Assembly: GCA_000469685.2 (NCBI GenBank)
Contig: LS997563.1
Coordinates: forward strand, 13,493,440 to 13,557,439
Source: Haemonchus contortus
Taxonomy: Eukaryota > Nematoda > Chromadorea > Rhabditida > Trichostrongylidae
Direction: 5' to 3'
Length of the DNA stretch: 64,000 nucleotides
The first letter of the stretch is position 1. Every line of letters starts with the position of its first letter. A program made the position numbers and the translations under genes. The notes beneath the pieces were generated by a model that did no database searches, was not told where the DNA came from, and worked only from the letters and a program-made list of their open reading frames with translations. Of this stretch, positions 37,601 to 49,000 are shown one piece after another.

Positions 37601-40600
37601 CGATGATGCCTTTATCCGCCTGTTCTTTCATGATCTCTTGATATCCATCCAAGAGATCTGGCTGTGATTCCAACATTTTCAAGACACTATGCAACCGGCG
37701 CAATGCTATGGCCTTATTTGATGGTAAGGTTTCATGATTTTCTTTGTACGGTAGTCGGACATAGTACCCGTCAGGTCGACGCTGAATCGTATCATCGAAG
37801 AATTTCGAAACTTGGGCGTTAACAGCGTCTTTTTCGGCATCTTTTGCTCCGGTGAATTCACAAATTCCTGACGAGTCTATGGTCCAATACCTATCCCAGC
37901 GGTCCAGATCGTCGTCAAAGTTGAGGATAGTATTGGCCACTATTGTGAGATTCGTGGTATTGGAATTTGGTTCCCCGGCGGTTCCGAAGGGTGGTGATTT
38001 CATTCCCGTCAGAAGGTACCCAAATTTAGAGGGGATCAACTGTAATCCCGACGGCAATGTATAGCGCGGAGAAGTAGATTCCAGGAATGTCCATAGCTGG
38101 TCACACCCTAGCAGGATTTGCGGCCTCGACTCGTCTCCCTGGGAAGGTCGCGATAGTCTGATACCGTGGTATGTGATGAAGTCCATGTCTTCTTTCGATA
38201 AGCGGGTCGCTTCACTTGTTCCGGTTAGATTTTGCGCTGTGTACAAGCTGAGGGAGTATTGATGTCCCTCTGTGTCCCATATATTCAGGGTAGTCAAAGT
38301 GCTCTGGGCCGTTTTTGGGTCCTTACTGCCGAATGTATACATGGTAAGTACCCTACCGCGTGATGTATCCAACCCCAGGTCTTGGGCCAATGCTTCGCTA
38401 ATGAAAGACCTATCAGCCCCAGTATCGAACAAGATTTCAACCTCCTTCCATTTGGTATGGACTGTATTCCACACTTGTGCGCAACCAGTGAGGAGGGCAA
38501 CTTGTTCATGGTCTTTACTTCTAGCATCTAAATGGTGCAGGACCACACTGTCTTGCCTAGCCTCTGGTTGCGTCTGGGGACATTGATGCTCATCGAGTGA
38601 TGAAGTACTGTTAATCGGGTGTGCCTGCGTCCTCTTCGCGTTAGCCGGTTGAGGAGGGTGCGTGGAATCTCTTGAAGTTTGTCCCGGTGCCCTAGAAGGA
38701 GTGCGCATTGACTTAGGTAGAGTCGGAGTGTTGCGCGTTAACGGTTGCGGTCTTGGGGTATTCCGCACGATTGGTTGTGGTGTTACCCCCACGCGTGATG
38801 GGCATAAAGTATGATGATGTTTTTTGCCCTCGCAATATGAACACCCCTTACTCAAACACTGCATGACTAGATGCCCTTGCTTCCCACAGTTGAGGCATAG
38901 TTTGCGTTCTTGCATAATGTTGCGCCTGTCGGATATTGTGGGATATCGCGGACAGTTTACCGCCTTGTGGGTGTTCGCTCGGCAAAACATACACGATGGA
39001 ATTTGGTCCTTTGGTCTCCCAGGGGTCTTAGGAATGGAATGCGTTTCTCTTGAGATCGTCTTATCCACAACATCGCTAATGCGTTCTTCTGTTGTGATAT
39101 GATCGTCGAGAGCATCGAGTAGATCCTGCATTTTCCATGCTGAATCACTGGTACTACGAGGAAGGAAATGCTCAAGAACATGGCGTTGAATAGTTGGTGT
39201 AAATTTAGCTAAAACCTTCTGTACCAGATAGGAACCATCAAGGTGAATGTTCAATTTCTGCAGTTGCATCACGATCGGAATGATGGAATCTAGAAGGCGT
39301 CTTTGCGCTGGAATAGTTGGGCGATCTGCTTTTGCATGTTCCAAGCGCGTTTGGAGTGAGGATGCCAATTTGGAATTATCCCCGTACTTTTTCTGTAGCA
39401 TTTCCACTGCTAGCTCATAATTTTCTTCTGTTACTGGGAAACGCCTAACTAGTTCCCGCGCTTCTCCGCTCAGTGCGTCTAAGAGGTAGTTGAATTTCTG
39501 CAGATTCGTTAACGGTTGGTTATGTACGTTGGTGGAAAAGAGTGTCCAAAAATTGCCGTATTCCCAAATTTTTCCGGAAAACGTTGGAATAGGGATAGCT
39601 GGCAATCGTGGTTGAGCCGCTTGTACCAATCCCCAGTTACTTTGGGTAGAATTGGTTGCAGGAGCGTTCATTTCCTGTAGTTGACAGCGTTTGCTGCGGA
39701 GAGTAGCATCCATCTTGAATGCTAAGGTATGGGCCCGTTCTAGCGCCTCATGCGCATTTTCTAGGTAAGTCTGTACCTGTACCACCTGGTCCTCATTAAG
39801 TGAATCAATTAAGGAATCTGCAGTCGCACTGAACGTGGAGAGCGTATCAAGTAATAACTGTGAAGAGGCCTCTATTTGGAATATGAGAGCCTGACTTTCT
39901 TCCGGCGTTACCGGGGCACCTGGCCGTAGTTCTCCACCGGAAACCATTTTTTCTCCCTGATCGACTAGGCGGGTTAACGCGTTACAGTACCGAGTCATCA
40001 GTGCCTTTTGGGATCGCAATGCTATCGGTCCAGCCATATTTCAAGAAGTAGGTCAGAGCGGTTAGGCGGTCAGAGCGGTTCACCGAGTTCAATGAAAGTA
40101 GATGATGTAAAAATGAAGCGTAAAAAAAACGTCGCTTATTTGTGATCAGTCCGAAATGGTTGCGACAAGTGTAGGTAAGAAAGCGTCGCGTGATCAGTCC
40201 AAAATGTGAAGCGACAGTTCCAGAAAAAATCCAAGTTCGTTAGTCGTACCTCGGTCCAAGTTCACTGGAAGATCCGATGCACCATAAGGCGGTTCAGTGG
40301 TTTTCGAGAGTATAACTGAGATATTGCCACGCTAGTACGATAATCGCAACTGCAGAATACTGTTCCACTACAATTTTCTCCAGCAACCACTCTTTACTCC
40401 AGAGCCTCAAACTTGGGTAATTAAACCATGGTCTAGAGGATCATACGATGAACAACATAAAATTACCATATTGATCGAAAACTACCAAAATATCAAGTGA
40501 TCTACGACAAATGACAGTGAATATGACAAATGATAGTGAGCTACGACCATTGACAGTGATCTACGAAGGCTCACATAGCTTACAGCTGTTAAGGCTCAAT

Positions 40601-43021
40601 ACGACCCATTGGAAAAGGCACCCGAGTGAGAAAGCTGAACTGAGAGGATAACATAGCCTACGTGATGAATAGCCATGAAGTAAACATGAAACGAGAGATG
40701 AACTATCGAAATACGACTCAAGTCAGACATGGGGAAAATCCATGAACTGATTACGAACATGAAACGAGTAAACGAGTACAATGAACTACGTATTATGCTG
40801 AATAAGAAAGAAAGAGCACCATGAACTATGCCGAAGCACGAAAACGGAGTACAAGAAGGATGTACGAATGAAAGTGAAAGAGCAAAGATGAATTATCAAT
40901 TGCCCCAGGTGGAATGAAGAAGCCCCTGGGAGAGGGTTCCCCTACGAGAGAAGAGCGTATAGCAAGGCCACGCCCCCTTGTGTTGGTTTTGTAGAAGCAT
41001 GGCTGCGCGGTGATCAAGCGATAAGCGTTAAGCCGGCATGTTGCGAATTCTTGCATCATCGATCGCGAAGCGACGATAGGATAAATTTTGCTAAGAATGA
41101 TATCAGAGCAAAGAAAAACCGTGATCTTTTACTTAATCGCAAACTCTGCTGGGTAGCGATCGTAATCTAATAGCAAGAAGTGAACCAAATTCATCTCCTT
41201 ATAATCACACAACTTAACCTTCTTGTCGAATGAAACATATCAAAAAGTCAAAGCTAGATCGTAAATAACAAAGGCGCTAGGAAGTAATTGGTGTGTGGAT
41301 TTTCTCCTCTAATGCCTCTTCTGTTGCCATCGTGCTCCCTCCTATTGATTGTTCTCCACGTCCACGGGATCAGGAGTCATGGATTTCTACTCATTTATTT
41401 CGCGAAATCCTGTTTCTTGGGGGCGTAGTCCGGCCCTAGTACTCACCATAAAAGTTCCCTACTGCCTCCTACCGAGTTCGTACGCCCTAGAGGCAAACTG
41501 AAAGTTTTGGCGCAAACTTCGCCTTCTATGAGCGGGTTCCGGTCCTCCCACTTACCATAAATGTTCCCATCCTGCCGCCTGTACCCCTGCCAGGGAGTCG
41601 GTATTTGTGTCCAATTGTAATTACTTCGCACCTTCCTCGCCCATCCACCACTCGCCTGTGGGGTGACCTCCCTTAATTGGTTGGCTGGTGACCTTTCAGG
41701 CAGTCTCAGTGTACTTATATTGACTTTATGAATTGAAGTCTTTATTACTGCCTTATTATTAATAATATTAGTATGATATTTATTGTTAATATTATTATTA
41801 CACATTTTAAAATAGTTCTTGCCTATGTACTCTCGGTAGAACGCTAGGGAACGTGTTGTGCCTTGAATCCGGTATATTGGCACGTCATGCTTCCCACTTT
41901 TGCTTTCTTGCCTATCGCCAACATATGTTGGCACTTGGGTGTGCCCCGGATTTGTAGTAGCCGTAGTTGCCCCTAGGGTCTCCAAAAACGTAAGGTTTTG
42001 GTTCATAGAGCTCAAGGTGCAAGGGGTGGAAGGGGTGCAGATACATGAAATAGAGGTGGTACAGTGTAACGTGGTAGGCTAGCTAAATATAGGGGTTCGT
42101 AGGAGTAAGAAGGAGCAACAGTAGCAGCTAATCCTGAGTTGAAGCCGCAGAAGGCGCTGCGGTCGAATTTAGAGTAGTACAAGTCAGATATCGTGCTCAT
42201 GCGATGAAAAACACAGTACAGAGGTGATTTATGAACCTTTCATTCACATGTTTAAATACCTGCGAGTGACCTACTGGCGGTGTCAAAAAAAACGATACAA
42301 TGTGTTAAAAAGTGTGAAAGGTCACTCTGGTAACTAGTTTGACTGCAGACAACTCGTGAGAATGAATGCTGAATGCGTACACGATGCGATAAATTCTTTT
42401 CCCCTTTCTTATGATATTTCCAATGGTTATTCTAGCCTCCAAACCTTCCTTTGTTTTATTATTTATTCGTTTCATATTTTTTGTTTTGCTTTATTTTACT
42501 TCTCATGCTTTGAATGTAACGAAGTTTCTCACACACACAATCGATATTGTTAGATGTGAGGCTGGTTGTCTGATAGAGAGGTCACCAGCCAACCAATTAA
42601 GGGAGGTCACCCCCCAGGCGGAGTGAGTGGATGAGTGAGGAAGGTGTGAAGTAATTACAATTGGACACAAATTGGCTCACCCCCCCCCCCCCTGCCAAGT
42701 TTGAATGCCCTAGGTCCAAATTGACTAGTGCGGCGCAATACCCCACCCCCTGCACGGATTCCGGTCCTGCCACTCACCATAAGTGTTCACGTCCCGTCGG
42801 TTGTGATCCTATCAAGTTTGAGAGCTCTAGGTCCACGGGGACAGGGGTTATGAATTCGCGGCCCGAAGTTTCCAACGCGCACGCCGCGCTGCCTGTGAAG
42901 AGAGTTCGGTCCTGCCACTTACCATGGGTGTTCCTATCCTGTACCCCTTACTCCTACCAAATTTGAACGCTCTAGGTCCACGGAGACAGGAGTTATGAAT
43001 TTCCGGTCAAACACACACACC

Positions 43022-43071
<50 letters not shown>

Positions 43072-46042
43072 AACACACCGACACACCAACAGACACACTT
43101 AGCGAATTATATAAAGTAGGATTCACTCGTTTGCTTGGATAGCTTTATGTCTTGAAGGTGTGTCTGTCTGTCTCCAAATCTCATTGCCAGAATTTGTATA
43201 CTTTGATATCGAAAATTGGCCATCAAATAGGACAGTCAAATGCCTAAGAATACTAATACATATAACTCACGCCGCCCGAATGTTCACCGCTGATATTCAC
43301 CATTCCTTTTGCCATAAGGAAGAATTCTGTCGCGACTTATACGACACCGTAAAGAGGCATAGAGTTTTGAAGTCGAATTTGTTCAATAATGTGATTAGAA
43401 TAATCTACCACAATTAAGATACGATGATTGATCTACAATCATCGTGGGATGTCACCAACTCGTCGGATCATCGAATTATTGGTTATTCACGTGCTGCGTT
43501 GGCAATAATCCCAACTCCAGTAGAGCTTAACTCAGAGAGGTACGTGGAGAAGCGCGCAGTCAGACTTCAAACTCATTTTTCTTGGTCATCCGTGGCTCCA
43601 TCTTTATATTCAGGTTCAAAACATTCTGGGAGCAAGCAGTGAAAGACCTTGCCAACTTTGGTATCACGAAGCATGAGCATACGTGGTCGATTAAGGTAGG
43701 GTTGATGCTTCTTGAAGTTTTTTGCTCGTTAATTGAACTTGTTCGAGTGTATCTGTTCGAATTTTCGTGTAGATATCTTTATTTTTTGGTAAAGTGAACA
43801 AATGATGGTAGAGTTAAACAATCCATTGACAGTTTATCAAAGGTTCGTAAACTTGCATGTTGTTTGTGCTATTTTCATGCAGTTAAATTGTATAAGTACT
43901 CACTGGCGACAGACGATTTTTGCAGCCGCGAGATTGCACGCTCTTTTCTTTGTTGAGCAAATGATTCAGCGCGAGTCCTTATCGTCCTGAATTATCGTTC
44001 TTGATTGCTATAGTAGGCGAAAAAGGTCTTTTCGTCTTCATTTTACTAGGATTGGTGGTCCTAAACACGGACATGACCTTCATTATACGGAAGCGCTGAG
44101 GGGGCACAAAAACTAGATGGCATACTCACTACATAGCGACATTCTGGTATTTGGTGCAAGTACAATGCAATATTTGGGTTCGTTCCCATACAGTTTCAAG
44201 CCAGGTTTCGTCGCCTCTATCACTCGCCTATAGGGTGACCCCTCCTAATTGGTTGGCTGCTGGCTTCTCTGCCAGACTACACTCAGCAGACTTTCACGTG
44301 CCTATTGCTTTATCTATTGCATCAATACTAATCCGAGGCGACTAGGTCGCGGAAATGAACAAATTCTTCCGCTTTTATTCAAACGTTTGCATCTCGTTCT
44401 AAATGCACATCGACAGTGAGGCAAAAAGTCGTAGACATGAGAAAAAGCAAGTCTGAAAAAATCAACAGAAAAGGCGTTTTTAAGGTAAACCGATTTGCAT
44501 GCTATCTGTACGATGCGGTGTACTTGTATGCGCGGGCACTGCACGAATTGATAGAGGAAACGACAGAAAGACAGGCTCACGGCTACGATCCGACGAGAGA
44601 TGGAGCAGCAATTATAAAGAAAGTGTTGAATCGGAAGTATTCGAGTGAGTGCTTAAATATAAGGCTAATTCCGGAATCGGTGGGGCGACATTTAGGAGTG
44701 AATATCAAAACCACACCATTTGAAAAGAACTGTACTTGACTCGTTTCTCGGGACCCTTTGTCAGAGGGCTCGAAAATCTCATTCTCTGGTTGTTTTTCAT
44801 AGTTCATTGCACCAGCCGTGGAGAATTAACTATTTTGAGCCCTATTCTCGACATTCTGCAGTGTATGCCTCATTTTATAAAGATAGGATGAACAACAATG
44901 AGCATTCTTGAAGGCAGACTCGGACACGTTCGTGTTCATTTGATACCCTTTGCTATGCAGTAGAGAGCCGATTGGCTGCTTTCATAGTCCGCCGGCCGGC
45001 CGGCCGGCCGGCGTGCCGGCGGGCGTGCCGGCGGAGGCAGTGCTAGCGGGAAGGAGGGAGGCAGACAGATAGGCAAACAGTCCACGCCCCTTCGAGGGGT
45101 TGAAAACAAACAACCTTCGAAGAGGCGTGGACTGTTTGCCTTACACTGTCTGCCTCCCTCCTCCCCGCTAGCACTGCCTCCGCCGGCACGCACGCCGGCA
45201 CGCCGGCACGCCGGCACGCCGGCGCGCGGGCCGGCCGGCCGGCCGGCGGACTATGAAAGCAACCATTGTTCTTCGAGTGAGGCCTGCTATCATGATTTGT
45301 TTCACAGTGTGGGGGAAACGCCCGAAGTTTGGACTATATAGGGACGTCGAGACTGCTGTCTAAGAATATCATTTTGGAGAGCGTGGTGGGATTATAGAGC
45401 TGCTCTCGTTTATTCACTTCTCACTCTTTTCATTCATGCATCGAGGTTATAATTTCGTTCAGGCATGCAAGGATTTGACATGAGAATCAATGAACATGGA
45501 GACGCCAAAGGAAATTACACTCTTTTGTCGTGGCAAGCGGTAAGCGCAGATCTAAAATCCTTTTCCATGTTTCTTGGCGAACGCTCTCTAAGTTATTATG
45601 TGCTGCTTTTTATTGGTCGTTACTGCTGAGTCATTGTTGTTTACGTCTGTCGAATTATATCTGCGCGCATGCTGTCTAATTTTCTTGTTTAATACAGGTG
45701 GAGCCAGTTAAAACGAAAGGAGATGGCAATTACTACCCTCTTGACCACGCGCTTGACATTACCGCTATGTTCGTCGACGGAGGTGAAGGGCAGAATAATA
45801 TGCCAAAGCTGGTGTAAGTTCAACATTCGATTGGAATTTTGATCATTTTCTTAATTGTTGTAGCACCTAAGAGAATTTCGTTGTTTTTGTAAAAGCACTC
45901 CTTGTTTATATGAGTGATTTGACATATCTTCGTGCGCATAGCTCAATATTCAGGTTCCACAAGCCAATCATGTGGATAGATGGACCGACAAGAGATCAGC
46001 CTGATTGTGGCTTCCATGGAGAGCTTTGCCGGGATTATGGAG
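22601..46042 (+). CDS. Cyclase exons 1-14: signal peptide and extracellular ligand-binding domain
   Basis: Residues 1-24 ([10 protein letters not shown] then a leucine-rich core, ending CSQCQ) form a signal peptide, which supports the start at 22601. Residues 110-490 follow the ANF-receptor (periplasmic-binding-protein-like) fold: [18 protein letters not shown] in exon 4, [15 protein letters not shown] in exon 5, [16 protein letters not shown] and [11 protein letters not shown] in exon 6, [15 protein letters not shown] in exon 8, [13 protein letters not shown] in exon 11 and [18 protein letters not shown] in exon 12. The last is the membrane-proximal motif that typically closes this domain. 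Exon 8 (28661) and exon 9 (43419) are 14.8 kb apart, and the split Asn codon reads through as HFFRNTM, as expected for the family. The ligand is unknown. Confidence 0.88.
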
Positions 46043-49000
46043 GTATGTTACTAGGCAGAACGTTATTGGTGGATGTTTCTTTTGCTGGATTAGGTTGACT
46101 TTGCGAGCGTAGAAAGCTCTTGACAGAAGTTTTTACGAGAAGAAGGGTGCTCATCGCAGTAGATTGAGTGCTCGTCATCAACAGAAATTTAGCTTGTTGC
46201 TTTTTTGTTTTTCAACGCAGTTTTTATTTCAGGTTACATATCATTCATTTCGTTTGTTCTCTTTTTCATCGTTTTGATTGGTGGAGCGATCTCGGCAGGA
46301 TTTGTCTACAGGTCCGTTTTTCAGTTTCGCTATGTTGTATTTAACTTTCATAGCATTATGGTTGGTATACTGCCCCAACTTAACCATTTGAAGATGATAA
46401 AATGTAAATCGTGGGCGATTCCTTTCCCACGTAAACGTTCAAATAGGAGGGGGGATGCAAAAAGTGGTAGCACTTATGGCTATAGACATTTTGGGCTTTA
46501 ATTTCAGCTCGTTAGAGCAAATATTGTTTGGGTGTGAATAAAAGCTGGGAGGAGAACGTGGGAAAAGTCGTTCGAGTTTTGTTGATTTCATTCGATTGTT
46601 CAAGACTAAGACTTATCGAGAGGGTTTAATGGTTCCTTTCACAGAAGTCGCAAATTCGAGAAGGAGCTGGCGATGATATGGAAGATTGAAGTACGGGAAG
46701 TACAGCGGTTAATGCAGGGCAACGCATCGACGACATCACTTTTCCCTGACGGAAATGATGTAAGTCTTTGTGAATGAAATACTTGCTGAAGCCAATCAAA
46801 GGCTTTTTGCGATTGATATCTGAGGGAGCTAACCTTCACGATCAAATAGTTGTAGAAACGCATTTTTTTTTAAGATGGGTGACCACACATGGTACACGGG
46901 TCAAGACGCCGAAAAGAAAGGCTCAGGTCTTCGAGGTGTAGCTTACTACAAAGGGACCCTTGTTGCGCTGAAAGGTGAGCTAAGCTGCCTGCCTGACTGC
47001 CAATCAGTATATGAGTTAATTTGCTACAATATATCATTACCGATGCCTTTTGCAGAGTTGACATTCTCGCGGAAACCTCGTGAGCTTACAAGGCAGTCGA
47101 AGATCGAAATGCGGGTCATGCGCCAGCTGACACATCCGAACATCAACAGTTTCATGGGTAGGTACCAGCAAATATCTTCGAGAGTGCTCTGCTCCGGAGC
47201 TCTTTTACGTCACATATACAGCAGCACAGAAAATCAGCGAAAAATATTCACCACCTCCGTGACCTCACATTAAAGCATCGTCGTTATCATATACTCTTCG
47301 TATCTTGTCCTTTCACAGCATTTTGTAGATTCATCAAACAAAATACTCCCTTTACAAGAAGAGCTTGAAGCCTGCTAACTTTTCTTGCTGATTTTTTTAA
47401 CTTCGAAGTTTCTTGGAAGCTCCTATCTCAATCAGTGCTTTCAGGAATAATTGTGTGTCCATATTCGATTTGCATAGTTCGTGAGTTCTGTGCGAAGGGC
47501 TCATTAATGGACATACTGCAGAATCGCGAATTCAAGCTGGATCATTTGTACATAGCGTCTTTCGTTGAGGATCTCATAAATGTGGGTTTTTTTTTAACGA
47601 TTTCCACAGGAAAGAAATTACACAAGTAAAAGTTCTCAGACAAAACTCTGAATCTGACTTCAGGGCATGGTTTACCTTCACGACTCCGAACTGAAAGTTC
47701 ACGGAAATCTGAAATCAACTAATTGCTTGATCACATCAAGATGGGCACTACAAGTTGCCGATTTCGGACATCATGAAATTCGTGAAGGCCGTCAGTGGGA
47801 GAGCGAAGAGAGTCGGGTATGTGAGGCACATATTCTTTTGTGAGCAAATCTTAGCGGTTTACTTAATTTGACTTTGCTCTTATCTGCCTTATTCTAGTGG
47901 ATGAGTTATCTTTGGTGCGCTCCAGAGTTGTTGCGAGAAAGCGAATTGAAGCATTCCGTTAAAGGTAAATGTCTAGGGAAGAATTTTGTAGTGATTGATG
48001 TTCCTACCTTCGTTTTTTTCTCTCAAGAAAAAAAAAAGTTCAATTGTTTTCATCTCCTTTCTTCGTACTAGACTAAAACCTGAACATTTTAAGGAACCCA
48101 AAAGGGCGATGTCTACGCGTTTGGAATCATTCTGCATGAAATTCTAACAAGGCAAGGACCATTCCAAATATTCGCTAAAAGCGATGCGCAAGTACCTGGT
48201 AAGCCATGCAGTGACTTTCTCGTTTTACTGCTTTGCATAGGTATCAGCTTATTTTGAGTCGAATCAAGTTGCTGTTGAACAGGTTTGTTTACTATGAACT
48301 ACCCTCTAAGCAAGTTATTTCATGAAGAAAACGTATGACTTCACCGTTCTTCTGCAAATGTTTTAAAACATGCTCTGCTTGTCGCTCACTGTCGCCTCAC
48401 TAATTTCAAGCCCCCAGAGCAAAGTAAAGTCCAGCGTAATTAACATATTTCCTTTCAAGAGATTGTCGCTCGTGTAGCTGGAGGAACCTGCAGTCGGCCA
48501 AATCTGTCTTGTATCGAAGGCCAGGACTACGTAACCGAAACAATGCGTCTGTGTTGGTCAGAATATCCGGAGAACCGTCCAGATTTCAAAAACGGTGTCC
48601 GGCACAGGTTGAAGCCAATGTTTGCTGGAATCTACAAGCGGAATATTATGGTGGGCTTTTTGGAAATAAAGGATGTTAAGCAAGGTTCATGACATGATTG
48701 CTTCGTTTGATATTTTAAAATATATTTACCAGAAGCAGGTAACAGAACTGCTTGTCTTTTTACCTCGTTTATGAACATTTTTCGAATTGTTAGTCAAAAT
48801 CCATACCAGTGATTTGAACAATGTGTTTAGGACCATATGATGGTGATGATGGAGAAGTATCAAAATCAGTTGGAAGATTTGGTTGACGAACGGACTGCTG
48901 AATTGCGTGAAGAACAAAAACGTAGTCAACACTTGTTGCAACGAATGTTACCGAGGTACAGTTTGAACGAACCTTCAATGCCCTTGCCATTCCGTGGTAG

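Larger units (their letters stand above)
29848..41078 (-). mobile_element. Complete BEL/Pao LTR retroelement with envelope gene, antisense in cyclase intron 8
   Basis: An 11,231-bp element on the minus strand, flanked by a 5-bp duplication ggata (29843-29847 and 41079-41083). It has two 794-bp LTRs, a primer-binding site beginning TGG directly after the 5' LTR, an uninterrupted 2,636-codon gag-pol-env frame, and a separate 452-codon zinc-knuckle ORF near the 3' LTR. The LTRs differ at only two positions that I could see, so insertion is recent. Intact frames and LTRs suggest it may still be autonomous. Nematode BEL/Pao elements with phlebovirus-like envelopes (the Cer7/Tas type) are known, and this belongs to that group by structure. 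Confidence 0.95.

Noticed and set aside
30687..39102. Plus-strand ORFs of 60-130 codons across the retroelement
   Set aside because: They are shadows of the long minus-strand frames and have no motifs.
42411..42626. Protein fragments containing [12 protein letters not shown] at 41443-42015 and 42411-42626
   Set aside because: The shared peptide comes from the two inverted ends of the same TIR element.
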